From assembly GCA_903928115.1 (NCBI GenBank), contig CAIYPP010000001.1, positions 1-64,000 of the forward strand: a DNA stretch of 64,000 bases, written 5' to 3'. The first letter of the stretch is position 1, and every line of letters starts with the position of its first letter. The notes under the pieces were generated by a model that saw nothing but the letters and a program-made list of their open reading frames with translations, searched no databases and had not been told where the DNA came from. This DNA is from an uncultured Planctomycetota bacterium. Lineage in GTDB: Bacteria; Planctomycetota; UBA1135; GCA-002686595. Below, piece after piece: positions 16,641-25,322 of the stretch. The position numbers were made by a program, and so were the translations under genes.

Positions 16641-17846
16641 GTGAGCGCACCCAAGGGCAATGCACTGATCGGCCAGTCTGGTGGCCCCACCCACGTCATC
16701 AACCAGAGCCTCGTCGGCATCGTCGAGGCGGCCAAGGCGAGCGGGGTGATCGCCAACGTGTGGGGGAGCCTGCACGGCGTGAAGGGCGTGCTCGAAGAGC
16801 AGTTCGTGGACCTCGGCGCCGAGCGCGCCGACCTGCTCGAGGAGGTGGCGCGGACTCCGGGCGCCGCCCTGCGCTCGGTGCGCAAGAAGCCGACGCGCGA
16901 GGAGTGCGAGCGCGCGCTCTCGGTGCTGCGCCGCTACGACGTGCGCTACTTCTTCTACATCGGCGGCAACGACTCGGCCGAGACCGCGCACATCCTCTCG
17001 GAGATCGCGCGCGACGTCGGGCACGAGCTGTACGTCTTCCACGTGCCGAAGACGATCGACAACGACCTGCGCGCGACCGACCACTGCCCCGGCTATCCGT
17101 CCGCGGCGCGCTACGTCGCCTCGTGCTTCCTCGGCGACAACGTCGACGTGCGCAGCCTACCGGGCATCAAGATCAACGTCGTCATGGGTCGCAACGCGGG
17201 CTGGCTGACGGCGGCGAGCACCCTCGCGCGCACGCACCTCGACGATGGCCCGCACCTCGTGTACCTGCCCGAAGTGCCCTTTTCCCCCGAGGAATTCGTG
17301 GCTTCGGTCGACGCGACCTACAAGCGCCTCGGGCGCTGCATCGTCGCCGTGTCCGAGGGGATCCAAGACGGTCATGGCCGTCTCTTCGCCGAGTCCAAGG
17401 AGGTCGACTCGCACGGCAACGTGCAGCTCTCCGGTTCCGGCGCGCTCGGCGACAAGCTCGCGTCGCTCTTGAAGAGCCAGCTCGGCGAGAAGCTGCGCGT
17501 GCGCGCCGACACGTTCGGCTACGCGCAGCGCTCGTACTTCGGCGCGGCGTCGCCTGTCGACGCCGCCGAGGCGCGCGAGGCGGGGCGTGTCGCGGTGCGC
17601 ATCGCGACGGCGGGCGATGCACCGAACGGCACGATCTCGATCGTGCGCGAGTCGAGCACGCCCTACCGCGCGAGCTTCCGCCGCAGCGAGCTCTCGGCCG
17701 TCGCGCGCGAGACCCGCCCGATGGAGGCCCACTTCCTCGCGGGGCCCCACGACGTGGCGCTGCCCTTCCTCGACTACCTGCGGCCCTTGGTGGGGGAGCT
17801 GCCCCGCGCCGCGCGCCTCTCCGACATCCCCGTCGCGAAGCGCTGA
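16641..17846 (+). CDS. pfp: Pyrophosphate-dependent 6-phosphofructokinase
   Basis: Cytosolic 401-aa enzyme of glycolysis that interconverts fructose 6-phosphate and fructose 1,6-bisphosphate using PPi. The nucleotide loop reads GGND with Asp111 (residues 108-111), where ATP-dependent enzymes have Gly, and the catalytic motif is PKTIDND with Lys137. Both are hallmarks of PPi use. Other family motifs are GQSGGPTHVINQSL and VVMGRNAGWLTAAS. The start is GTG at 16641, giving MSAPKGNALIGQSGGP as in relatives. The reaction is reversible, and with the membrane pyrophosphatase at 38649-40769 it suggests that PPi is an energy currency in this cell. Confidence 0.93.
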   Translation: MSAPKGNALIGQSGGPTHVINQSLVGIVEAAKASGVIANVWGSLHGVKGVLEEQFVDLGAERADLLEEVARTPGAALRSVRKKPTREECERALSVLRRYDVRYFFYIGGNDSAETAHILSEIARDVGHELYVFHVPKTIDNDLRATDHCPGYPSAARYVASCFLGDNVDVRSLPGIKINVVMGRNAGWLTAASTLARTHLDDGPHLVYLPEVPFSPEEFVASVDATYKRLGRCIVAVSEGIQDGHGRLFAESKEVDSHGNVQLSGSGALGDKLASLLKSQLGEKLRVRADTFGYAQRSYFGAASPVDAAEAREAGRVAVRIATAGDAPNGTISIVRESSTPYRASFRRSELSAVARETRPMEAHFLAGPHDVALPFLDYLRPLVGELPRAARLSDIPVAKR

Positions 17847-17904
17847 ATCCGCAGCGGGCAGCGCCTCGTAGCCCGCTCTCGCCCCCCTCTCCAAGAGCCC
17901 TCCC

Positions 17905-18858
17905 GTGAGCGATCGCACCATCGAAGTCCCGGATCCCGATCCGGCGGTCCCGCCGCCGGCGGCCCCTGAGTCGCCCTACAAGAACCTGCTGGTTCCGCTG
18001 GTCGTCGTGCCCTTCATGGTGGTCGGCGTGCTGGTGCTGGTGTTCGTTTTCTTCGGGGCCGTCGCCGGGGAGGAGACCTCGATCGAGGAGAACCTTCGGC
18101 GCGTGGTCGACGGGGGCCTGAACGAGCGCAAGCAGGCCGCGATGAGCCTCGTGTCGCAGGCGCTGGAGAACCAGCGGGCGCGCACCGACGGCAAGGAAGA
18201 GCCTTGGCCGGTCGGGCCGGACTTCAACCTGCGGCTCGCCCGTGCTTGGGAAGACGTCTCCAAGGACGCCGAGCCGACCCACCGGCGCCTGGCCATCGCC
18301 CAGCTCTCGGCCCTCTATCGCGATCCGGAGGCCTTCGAGCGGCTCTCGGTCTTCCTCGAGGCGAGCAACGAGGCCGATCCCGACGGCCAGCTGCGGGTCT
18401 CGGCTCTGATGGGCCTCTCGTGGCTCGAGGACCCGCGCGCGGCCGGGGCGGTGATCCCGCTGCTGCACTCGCCGGAGCCCTTCCTGCGGCAGACGGCGGC
18501 CGCCGTGCTCCAAAACCTACCGGGAGACGCCACCGTGGCCGCCCTCGTCGGCTTGCTCGACGACTCGGCGCTCGAGCTGCGCGGACAGGCTGCCATTTCG
18601 CTCTCGCACCTCGGGGACGCCCGCGGGGCGGCCGTTCTGGCCGAGCTCGTCGACCCGGCGAGCTACACGACCGCGCAGGCCGCCGACCCCCAGAAGTTCG
18701 CTTCGGCGCGCCTCGTGGAGACCACCCGCCTGCACGCGGTGGCCGCGCTCGGGCGCCTGCGGCGTGCCGAGGACCGGCCGCTGCTCGAGGCCGTCGCGAA
18801 GGACGACGCGAGCCCGCAGGTCCGCGAAGCGGCGATGCGGGCGTTGCAGACGCCCTGA
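17905..18858 (+). CDS. Membrane-anchored HEAT-repeat protein
   Basis: Protein of 317 aa with a proline-rich N-terminus, one transmembrane helix (about residues 30-54, LLVPLVVVPFMVVGVLVLVFVFF) and an array of HEAT/PBS-lyase-like helical repeats. Examples are VSALMGLSWLEDPRAAGAVIPLLHS, TAAAVLQNLPGDATVAALVGLLDD and AAISLSHLGDARGAAVLAELVD. Such repeats form protein-binding scaffolds and no enzymatic residues are seen. The start is GTG at 17905. It lies directly upstream of the Rieske/cytochrome b block with the same orientation, separated by a terminator-like hairpin, so a role in assembling that complex is possible but unproven. Confidence 0.7.
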   Translation: MSDRTIEVPDPDPAVPPPAAPESPYKNLLVPLVVVPFMVVGVLVLVFVFFGAVAGEETSIEENLRRVVDGGLNERKQAAMSLVSQALENQRARTDGKEEPWPVGPDFNLRLARAWEDVSKDAEPTHRRLAIAQLSALYRDPEAFERLSVFLEASNEADPDGQLRVSALMGLSWLEDPRAAGAVIPLLHSPEPFLRQTAAAVLQNLPGDATVAALVGLLDDSALELRGQAAISLSHLGDARGAAVLAELVDPASYTTAQAADPQKFASARLVETTRLHAVAALGRLRRAEDRPLLEAVAKDDASPQVREAAMRALQTP

Positions 18859-18867
18859 GCCTTTTTT
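18839..18867 (+). terminator. Rho-independent-like terminator at the end of the HEAT-repeat gene
   Basis: A 6-bp stem (GGGCGT/ACGCCC) with a TGCAG loop overlaps the stop codon and is followed after 6 bases by six consecutive T residues, rare in this GC-rich DNA. It could separate the HEAT-repeat gene from the respiratory genes downstream. The short stem keeps confidence moderate. Confidence 0.45.
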
Positions 18868-19068
18868 AGCCCCCGGGAACCGCGCTTTCGGGCGCACAAA
18901 GGCGCTCCGCGGGGCTTGCCTTCCGGCCTACAGTTCCCCATCCTCTCGGTCCCTCTGTCCGCCGCGAATCTGCGCCGGACGACCCCCTCTCCCGAGCGGG
19001 TCGACCGGCTCCGAGCGCGCGCGTTTCGGCAGAGCTATTTCGAGCAACCTCGTTCCCATCCCATCACC

Positions 19069-19635
19069 GTGGCCGACGAGAAGCCCCAGACCCCCGCTGA
19101 CGCCTCCATCCAGCCGCCGCCGCTGCGCACCGCGCCGCTGCGTGGCGACATCTCCCGCCGCGGCCTCTTCTCGGCTCTCGGGCTGGGTTGGGCCGCGTTC
19201 GCCGCAGCCGGTGCCGCCGGCGGTGGCGCGATGCTGCGCTTCCTGATGCCGAACGTGCTCTACGAGCCGCCGCAGGAATTCAAGGCGGGCTACCCGTCGG
19301 AGTTCGCGGTCGGCGCCGTCGACGAGCGCTTCAAGGCCGCCTACGGTGTGTGGATCGTGCGCGAGCCGACGGGCTTCTACGCGCTGTCGACCGTGTGCAC
19401 GCACCTCGGCTGCACGCCCAACTGGCTGCAGGCCGACGAGAAGTTCAAGTGCCCGTGCCACGGCTCGGGCTTCGTGCGCACCGGCATCAACGTCGAGGGT
19501 CCGGCCCCGCGTCCGCTCGAGCGCTACAAGATCTCGCTGGCCGAGGACGGCCAGATCCTGATCGACAAGAACACCAAGTTCCAGGAAGAGAAGGGCCAGT
19601 GGTCGCTCGACGGCGCCTACCTGCCCTACGCCTGA
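19069..19635 (+). CDS. Rieske [2Fe-2S] protein of a cytochrome b6/bc complex
   Basis: Electron-transfer subunit of 188 aa. The cluster ligands are Cys110 and His112 in CTHLGC, and Cys128 and His131 in CPCHGS. Cys115 and Cys130 can form the disulfide typical of high-potential Rieske proteins. The N-terminus carries a twin-arginine motif (SRRGLFSALGLGWAAFAAAG) that would send the folded protein across the membrane by Tat and anchor it. The start is GTG at 19069, since upstream codons do not look coding. It is the first gene of the Rieske - cytochrome b - subunit IV - multihaem cytochrome - cupredoxin series. Confidence 0.92.
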   Translation: MADEKPQTPADASIQPPPLRTAPLRGDISRRGLFSALGLGWAAFAAAGAAGGGAMLRFLMPNVLYEPPQEFKAGYPSEFAVGAVDERFKAAYGVWIVREPTGFYALSTVCTHLGCTPNWLQADEKFKCPCHGSGFVRTGINVEGPAPRPLERYKISLAEDGQILIDKNTKFQEEKGQWSLDGAYLPYA

Positions 19636-19684
19636 TGGCTTGATTCCCGAAATGGCCTGACCCCCGCAATGGGCTGACCCCCGC
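19634..19684. repeat. 17-bp tandem repeat, three copies, between Rieske and cytochrome b genes
   Basis: Two adjacent 17-bp copies (19651-19667 and 19668-19684) differ at one base and share AATGG-CTGACCCCCGC. A more diverged third copy (19634-19650) overlaps the Rieske stop codon. The array fills most of the 78-base gap. No hairpin or promoter function is evident. It may be a slippage product or a small repeat element. Confidence 0.7.
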
Positions 19685-19713
19685 TCCATCCCGCTCCGGC
19701 CCTTCGCTCCTCC

Positions 19714-20490
19714 ATGACCAAGCTCCTCAAGTACGTCCGCGAGTCGCAGATCTGGAAGTCGGTCTTCCGGCACGGCTACCCGGACACTCCGCGCAACCGC
19801 ACGCTCGCGGTGCTCTCGAACGTCTTCCTGCACCTGCACCCGGTGAAGGTGCGGCGCAGCGGCATCCGGCTCAGCTACACGTGGTGCATGGGAGGACTGA
19901 CGTTCTTCCTGTTCCTCATTCTGACGCTGACCGGCCTGCTCTTGATGTTCTATTACCGCCCGACGGCGGATAAGGCCTACGAGGACATCTTTGCGCTGCG
20001 CGAGCACGTGCCGATCGGCGTGATGCGCGAGATGCACCGCTGGGGCGCGCACCTGATGGTGATCAGCGTGTGGCTGCACATGTACCGCGTCTTCTTGACC
20101 GGCTCGTACAAACCGCCGCGCGAGTTCAACTGGAACGTCGGCGTGATCCTGCTCGTGCTGACGCTCCTGCTGTCGTTCACCGGCTACCTGCTGCCGTGGG
20201 ACCAGCTCGCCGTGTGGGCCATCACCGTCGGTACGAACATGGCCCGTGCCACCCCGTTCCTCGGTCACGAAGGCCCCGGCGCGGCACTCGTCAGCTTCGG
20301 CGGCATCGACTTCATCCACGCGGGTGACGACGTGCGCTTCGGCCTCCTCGCGGGACGCTTCGTCGGCGAGGGCGCGCTCTTGCGCTTCTACGTGCTGCAC
20401 TGCGTCGGCTTCCCGCTGATCGCGGCGACGCTGATGGCGGTCCACTTCTGGCGCGTCCGCAAGGACGGCGGCATCTCGGGTCCCCTGTAA
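19714..20490 (+). CDS. b6-type cytochrome b with a Cys at the haem c_n anchor position
   Basis: Four-helix dihaem cytochrome b of 258 aa, the size range of b6 rather than full-length cytochrome b. The haem pairs are visible: [15 protein letters not shown] (His spacing 14) and [16 protein letters not shown] (spacing 15, the b6 pattern). It ends [10 protein letters not shown], close to the b6 C-terminus. Cys58 in [10 protein letters not shown] aligns with Cys35 of chloroplast b6, which holds the extra haem c_n/c_i covalently, and FYYRPT follows as in b6. It would oxidise quinol in the inner membrane. It is 12 bases upstream of its subunit IV partner. Confidence 0.92.
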   Translation: MTKLLKYVRESQIWKSVFRHGYPDTPRNRTLAVLSNVFLHLHPVKVRRSGIRLSYTWCMGGLTFFLFLILTLTGLLLMFYYRPTADKAYEDIFALREHVPIGVMREMHRWGAHLMVISVWLHMYRVFLTGSYKPPREFNWNVGVILLVLTLLLSFTGYLLPWDQLAVWAITVGTNMARATPFLGHEGPGAALVSFGGIDFIHAGDDVRFGLLAGRFVGEGALLRFYVLHCVGFPLIAATLMAVHFWRVRKDGGISGPL

Positions 20491-20502
20491 GGAAGCCAAG
20501 CG

Positions 20503-21645
20503 ATGCTCTCCGCACTTGCGATGCTCCTCGGCGGTGGTGGCGAGCCCGTCAACGACGGGCCCGTCGGCGCCGCGATCAAGAACTTCTCGAACTGGCTCAC
20601 CGAGCCGACGCGCTACAGCATCGCCAGCATCCTCGCGGTGGCCGGCATCCTGTACTTCCGCAAGTTCTTCGCGAAGGTCTGGGTGATCACGGCGTTCTTC
20701 GCGCTGTCGACCGCCTACTTCGTGTTCGCGTTCCAAGACCCGAACTTCAACGCGATCATCACGAAGCCGGACAACGTGCCGATCGTGATCCTGTTCGCGA
20801 CCGTGATCTTCTTCACGTGGCTCTCGCTGCGCCGCGCCGTCATCAACGACGAGCGCACCAAGCGCGGCGAGCCCACGCTCGAGGGTGAGCTCGCGAAGCA
20901 GAAGGTCTTCACGTGGCCGGACCTCGTCTACTCGGAGCTGATCTGCCTCGTGCTCTTCACGGCGGGCATGATCGTGTGGTCGATCCTGATCACCGCGCCG
21001 ATCGAAGAGCCCGCCGCCACGGCGCGCACGCCCAACCCGTCGAAGGCCCCTTGGTACTTCCTCGGACTGCAGGAGCTGCTCGTGTACTTCGACCCCTGGC
21101 TCGCGGGTGTGCTCCTGCCGAGCTTCATCATCGTGGGTCTGTGCGCGATCCCGTATCTCGACATGAACCCCAAGGGCAACGGCTATTACACCTTCGAAGA
21201 GCGTCCGTTCGCGATCGCGTTCTTCTGGGTGGGCTTCCTGCTGTTCTGGGTGTCCTTCGTCATCCTCGGAACCTTCCTCCGCGGGCCGAACTGGTCGTTC
21301 TTCGGGCCCTTCGAGTTCTGGGACCTCCACAAACTCGAGCCGATGGTCAACGTCGACCTCTCGACTTACTTCTGGGTCGACCTACTAGATAAGCCGCGGC
21401 CGGACAATCCGTTCGTGCGCGAGGCCCCCGGCATCGTGGCACTGATCGGCTACTTCCTCGTCCTGCCGCCGCTGATCGGGAAGACCGTGATGAAGAAGAT
21501 GGTCGAGGAGATGGGCATGGTGCGCTTCAACGTCTTCATGCACCTCTTCCTCTGGTTCGCGCTGATCCCCGTCAAGATGGGCCTGCGCTGGACCGTCAAC
21601 CTGAAGTACTTCATCGGCATGCCCGAGTACTTCTTCAACGTCTAG
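20503..21645 (+). CDS. Extended subunit IV-like C-terminal cytochrome b protein
   Basis: Integral membrane protein of 380 aa corresponding to the C-terminal half of cytochrome b (subunit IV of b6f, about 160 aa in chloroplasts) with extra helices. The quinol-site segment PNPSKAPWYFLGLQELLVYFD matches the PEWY region, but the motif here is A-P-W-Y, so the catalytic Glu is missing from its standard place. Hydrophobic segments before and after (AFFALSTAYFVFAF, FAIAFFWVGFLLFWVSFVILG, FMHLFLWFALIPVKMG) suggest about eight helices. Its size and position agree with split-cytochrome-b complexes in Planctomycetota. The missing Glu should be checked by alignment. Confidence 0.85.
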   Translation: MLSALAMLLGGGGEPVNDGPVGAAIKNFSNWLTEPTRYSIASILAVAGILYFRKFFAKVWVITAFFALSTAYFVFAFQDPNFNAIITKPDNVPIVILFATVIFFTWLSLRRAVINDERTKRGEPTLEGELAKQKVFTWPDLVYSELICLVLFTAGMIVWSILITAPIEEPAATARTPNPSKAPWYFLGLQELLVYFDPWLAGVLLPSFIIVGLCAIPYLDMNPKGNGYYTFEERPFAIAFFWVGFLLFWVSFVILGTFLRGPNWSFFGPFEFWDLHKLEPMVNVDLSTYFWVDLLDKPRPDNPFVREAPGIVALIGYFLVLPPLIGKTVMKKMVEEMGMVRFNVFMHLFLWFALIPVKMGLRWTVNLKYFIGMPEYFFNV

Positions 21646-21688
21646 TCGACTCTCCGCAAACGCTCACCGCACCTCTCGGACTACCCCC

Positions 21689-24600
21689 ATGGCGGATCGT
21701 GGCGATACCCACTACAGCGTCTCCACGCTGAACAAGTGGTTCCTCCTCTCCAGCGTGGTCATCCTGTTCTCGGTCGTCTGGATGATGATCGACGACTGGG
21801 AACGGCCGTGGAAGCACTACCAGCGCGACTTCCGCGAGATCGAGATCTCCAAGGCACGCGCCAAGGAGGCCGAGCTCACGGCCGAGGGTGCTGCGGCGCG
21901 CGAAGCGGAGCTCGCCACGGCGGTCAAGGCCGCCGAGGAGAAGATCGCGGCGAACAGCGCGAAGCTCGCGGAAGCGAATGAGCGGCTGCGCCTTGCGAAG
22001 GGCGAGCTGTGGAAGACCATCGAGGACGCGAAGAAGAAGAAGAGCGCCTACAACTGGGATCGCTACATCCTGGAAGAGAAGCGCCTCCACGAAGGCAATC
22101 CGACGCTCGGTCAAGAGAAGCTCGATGTGATCGAGCTCGAGATGAACCAAGCGATGAGCCAGCAGCAGGAGCTCGAGGGCAAGAAGCTCGCCATCGACAT
22201 CGAGATCTCGGACCTCACGCGCGACCTCGACAGCGCGAAGAAGGCGCTCTCCGTCGGCTCGCGCGACCTCGAGCAGATCCGCAAGCGTCTCGTGCAGCTC
22301 GATCGCACGGCGATGAGCGCCCCCGAGAAGCTCGCGGACGTGATCCGCGATGCGCCCGGTCTCGACTTCGTGAAGCCCAACCTCAAGGTCAACAAGGTCG
22401 TGCTCGACCGCCTGACCTTCGAGCTCAACTTCACCAAGAAGAAGCGCATCGACATGTGCCACACCTGCCACCTCGGCGCGGACCGCGCCGGGTTCGAGGG
22501 TGAGGCCCAGCCCTACACGTCGCACCCGCGCCTCGACCTCTACCTGAGCTCGAAGTCTCCGCACCCGCTCAACGAGTTCGGCTGCACGATCTGCCACCGC
22601 GGCTCGGGCGAGGCGCTCGACTTCGTGCGCGCCGACCACCGCCCGACGGACATGGGCGAACAGAAGCAGTGGTCCGAGGAGTACCACTGGCACAAGCAGC
22701 ACCACTGGGACTACCCGATGCTCGCGAGCGAGTTCACGGAGGCCTCGTGCGTGCAGTGCCACAAGACGTCGATGGAGCTGATCTCCGAGGACGCGCCCAC
22801 CGTGTCCAAGGGCTACCAGCTCGTCGAGCGCTACGGTTGCTACACCTGCCACAAGATCGACTGGTTCCCGACCAAGCGCCGCACGGGTCCGAACCTGCAG
22901 AACATGCAGGCCAAGCTGACGCCGGAGTTCGTCAGCTCGTGGATCACCGACCCGAAGGCGTTCCGCCCCACGACGTGGATGCCTCAGTTCTTCCACATCG
23001 AAGGCGGCAACTACGCGCCGGGCGAGGTGGTGGCGAAGTCGAAGTACGGCCAAGGCCGCAACATCGAGGGCCGCGAGTGGGACGACGCTGCGATCGCGGC
23101 GATCACCGCGTACCTCGTCGACCGCGCTCCGCTGAAGCCGCTCCCGCCGATGCCCGTGGAGGGCGACGCCCACCGTGGGCGTGAGACGATGCGCCTGTCG
23201 GGCTGCTTCGCGTGCCACAACCTCGCGCCCTACGGCGAAGAGCCGATGGCGGCGGATCCGGTGCTCGCCCGCAGCGGCGAGAACGAGCACGGTCCCAACC
23301 TGCGCGGAGTCGCCACGAAGGTCACCAAGGACTGGCTCTTCCACTGGCTCAAGGATCCGACCCAGTACTGGGCCGACACGCGCATGCCCAACCTGCGCCT
23401 CTCGGATCAGGAAGCGGCCGACATCACCGCCTACATCATGGAGGACCCCGACGGGTACTTCCGCGACGTGCCGGAGAACTGGAAGGCCAAGCTGGTCGAC
23501 ATGCCCGAGACGCAGCTGCGCGAAGTGCTCTCCGAGCAGGCGCGCTGGTTCTTCGCGCGCGACGGGCGTGCTCAAGTCGAAGCGCGCCTCGAAGGCGAGT
23601 GGCAGGATCTTTCGAAGCTGAAGGTCGCGGTGGGCGAGAAGCTCGTCGGCAACTACGGCTGCTTCAGCTGCCACGAGATCGCGGGCACGCTCGACTGGAT
23701 GCCGATCGGTGTCGAGCTCACGAACTGGGGCTCGAAGACCGTCGACAAGCTCGACTTCGGCTTCGTCAAGCTCGATCCGAACTACCGCGAGGGCTGGCTG
23801 CTCCAGAAGCTCCATGCGCCGCGCTCGTTCGATGGCCAGAAGATCAAGAACCCGAGCGAGAAGCTGCGCATGCCCTACTTCGGCTTCACGGCCGAGCAGG
23901 AGCAGGCGATCACCACCTTCATCATCGGTCTCGTCGACGACGAAGTGCAGCTCGCCAAGATGGAGCCCACTCCGGACAAGGCTGCGATGGACAAGGGCAT
24001 GCGCGCGGTGCGCCAGAACAACTGCGCCGCCTGCCACATGATCGAGCCCGGCACGGTCACCTTCATGGAGAACGGCGTCGCCCACACGGTCGCAGCCGAG
24101 ATCCAGTCGATGTCGGAGGACCAGAAGGTTCCCTCGGCCCACGACGTCGCGGCCATCAAGGCGGACGCCGAGAAGTACGAGGCGGACGAGCTCACCTTCC
24201 GCGTGCTGCGCCCCGAGCCCGGCGTGCAGAAGGGCATGGGCGACAAGCTCTTCGTCGCGCCGGACAAGCTCGTCGCGACGCGGGCGCCGCACGGCGGCGA
24301 CTTCGTGCGCGTCGTGACCGACTACTACATGAACGGCATCGAGCTCTTCGATGCGTCCAAGGAAGGCGACGACGCCTACAGCTACGTCAGCGGCGGCACC
24401 GGTGACGAGTGGGGCGTGTTCGACGTCGATGGCAAGCTGCGCGACCACTCCTCGGAGCCCTACGACAAGGTCCGCTGGACGTTCGCCCCGCCGGTCCTGT
24501 GGGATGAAGGCGCCAAGCTGCAGCGCGATTGGTTCTTCAGCTTCCTGCACGACGTCGTCTCGCTGCGTCCGCAGATTCGCGTGCGCATGCCGTCCTTCCA

Positions 24601-25255
24601 GTACGACCCGGGCGAGGCCGAGGCGATCGCCGACTACTTCGCACAGAAGTCCAACAAGGAGTGGCCGGCCAATTTCACCCGCGCCATGCGCCTTGCGGCC
24701 AAGCAAGACGAGGCCACCTTTGCCAAGGCGGCGAAGCTCGACACCGTCGCGCTCGGGGAGATCGAGAGCGGCGTGGAGATGGCCACCAAGGCCAACTTCT
24801 CCAAGGTTCTCGCCCATGCTCAGGCCAAGGGCTTCGAGACCCGCGCGCCGGTGAACCCGGCCTACGAGGCCTCGGTGCTGCGCTCCAAGGCCTATCTCGA
24901 CGCTCGCAAGTCGATGCTCGCGAACCACTTGGAGCTGGGAGAGGCGGTCGCCGTGAAGGGCGTCAACTGCTTCCAGTGCCACTTCCGCCTCGGCACGCCG
25001 CCGCCCGCGGATCCGATCGCGTGGGCGCCGGACCTCGAGCGCGTGCGCGAGCGCCTGCGCGAGGACTGGGTGCGCGACTGGCTGATCAACCCGGCCGTCG
25101 TCTACCCCGGCACGGCCATGCCGGCCAACTTTGCCTCGACGCCGCCCCAATATCAGGACCGCTACCCGAACTCGTCCAACGACGATCAGGTTCGCGTGGT
25201 CCTTGAATGGCTCTACAACTTCGACCGTATGTACATGGGTTCGCCGGGCCAATAA
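21689..25255 (+). CDS. Giant eight-haem c-type cytochrome with coiled-coil stalk
   Basis: Protein of 1188 aa with one N-terminal transmembrane helix (about 17-33), a long charged coiled coil (about 45-215) and then eight CxxCH haem c sites starting at residues 257, 299, 354, 384, 506, 658, 779 and 1094. The wide spacing suggests several mono- and dihaem modules rather than a compact multihaem core. No cytochrome c1 or f gene is present nearby, so this protein probably takes electrons from the Rieske protein and passes them on, perhaps to the cupredoxin encoded next. It faces the periplasm. Some segments, such as the approximately 300-residue stretch before the last site, have no haem and may hold another domain. 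Confidence 0.88.
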   Translation: MADRGDTHYSVSTLNKWFLLSSVVILFSVVWMMIDDWERPWKHYQRDFREIEISKARAKEAELTAEGAAAREAELATAVKAAEEKIAANSAKLAEANERLRLAKGELWKTIEDAKKKKSAYNWDRYILEEKRLHEGNPTLGQEKLDVIELEMNQAMSQQQELEGKKLAIDIEISDLTRDLDSAKKALSVGSRDLEQIRKRLVQLDRTAMSAPEKLADVIRDAPGLDFVKPNLKVNKVVLDRLTFELNFTKKKRIDMCHTCHLGADRAGFEGEAQPYTSHPRLDLYLSSKSPHPLNEFGCTICHRGSGEALDFVRADHRPTDMGEQKQWSEEYHWHKQHHWDYPMLASEFTEASCVQCHKTSMELISEDAPTVSKGYQLVERYGCYTCHKIDWFPTKRRTGPNLQNMQAKLTPEFVSSWITDPKAFRPTTWMPQFFHIEGGNYAPGEVVAKSKYGQGRNIEGREWDDAAIAAITAYLVDRAPLKPLPPMPVEGDAHRGRETMRLSGCFACHNLAPYGEEPMAADPVLARSGENEHGPNLRGVATKVTKDWLFHWLKDPTQYWADTRMPNLRLSDQEAADITAYIMEDPDGYFRDVPENWKAKLVDMPETQLREVLSEQARWFFARDGRAQVEARLEGEWQDLSKLKVAVGEKLVGNYGCFSCHEIAGTLDWMPIGVELTNWGSKTVDKLDFGFVKLDPNYREGWLLQKLHAPRSFDGQKIKNPSEKLRMPYFGFTAEQEQAITTFIIGLVDDEVQLAKMEPTPDKAAMDKGMRAVRQNNCAACHMIEPGTVTFMENGVAHTVAAEIQSMSEDQKVPSAHDVAAIKADAEKYEADELTFRVLRPEPGVQKGMGDKLFVAPDKLVATRAPHGGDFVRVVTDYYMNGIELFDASKEGDDAYSYVSGGTGDEWGVFDVDGKLRDHSSEPYDKVRWTFAPPVLWDEGAKLQRDWFFSFLHDVVSLRPQIRVRMPSFQYDPGEAEAIADYFAQKSNKEWPANFTRAMRLAAKQDEATFAKAAKLDTVALGEIESGVEMATKANFSKVLAHAQAKGFETRAPVNPAYEASVLRSKAYLDARKSMLANHLELGEAVAVKGVNCFQCHFRLGTPPPADPIAWAPDLERVRERLREDWVRDWLINPAVVYPGTAMPANFASTPPQYQDRYPNSSNDDQVRVVLEWLYNFDRMYMGSPGQ

Positions 25256-25322
25256 CTCTGGCCCGTATCGGCGGCGCGCTTCCGCGTGACCGCAGGACCC
25301 GCTGACTCCTACTTGCCTCTAC

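Noticed and set aside
21635-25252. 1205-codon open frame on the minus strand opposite the eight-haem cytochrome
   Set aside because: It mirrors the codon structure of the plus-strand gene, which has haem motifs, a signal anchor and operon context. The reverse product has low-complexity Arg/Leu/Val/Glu composition and no family match.
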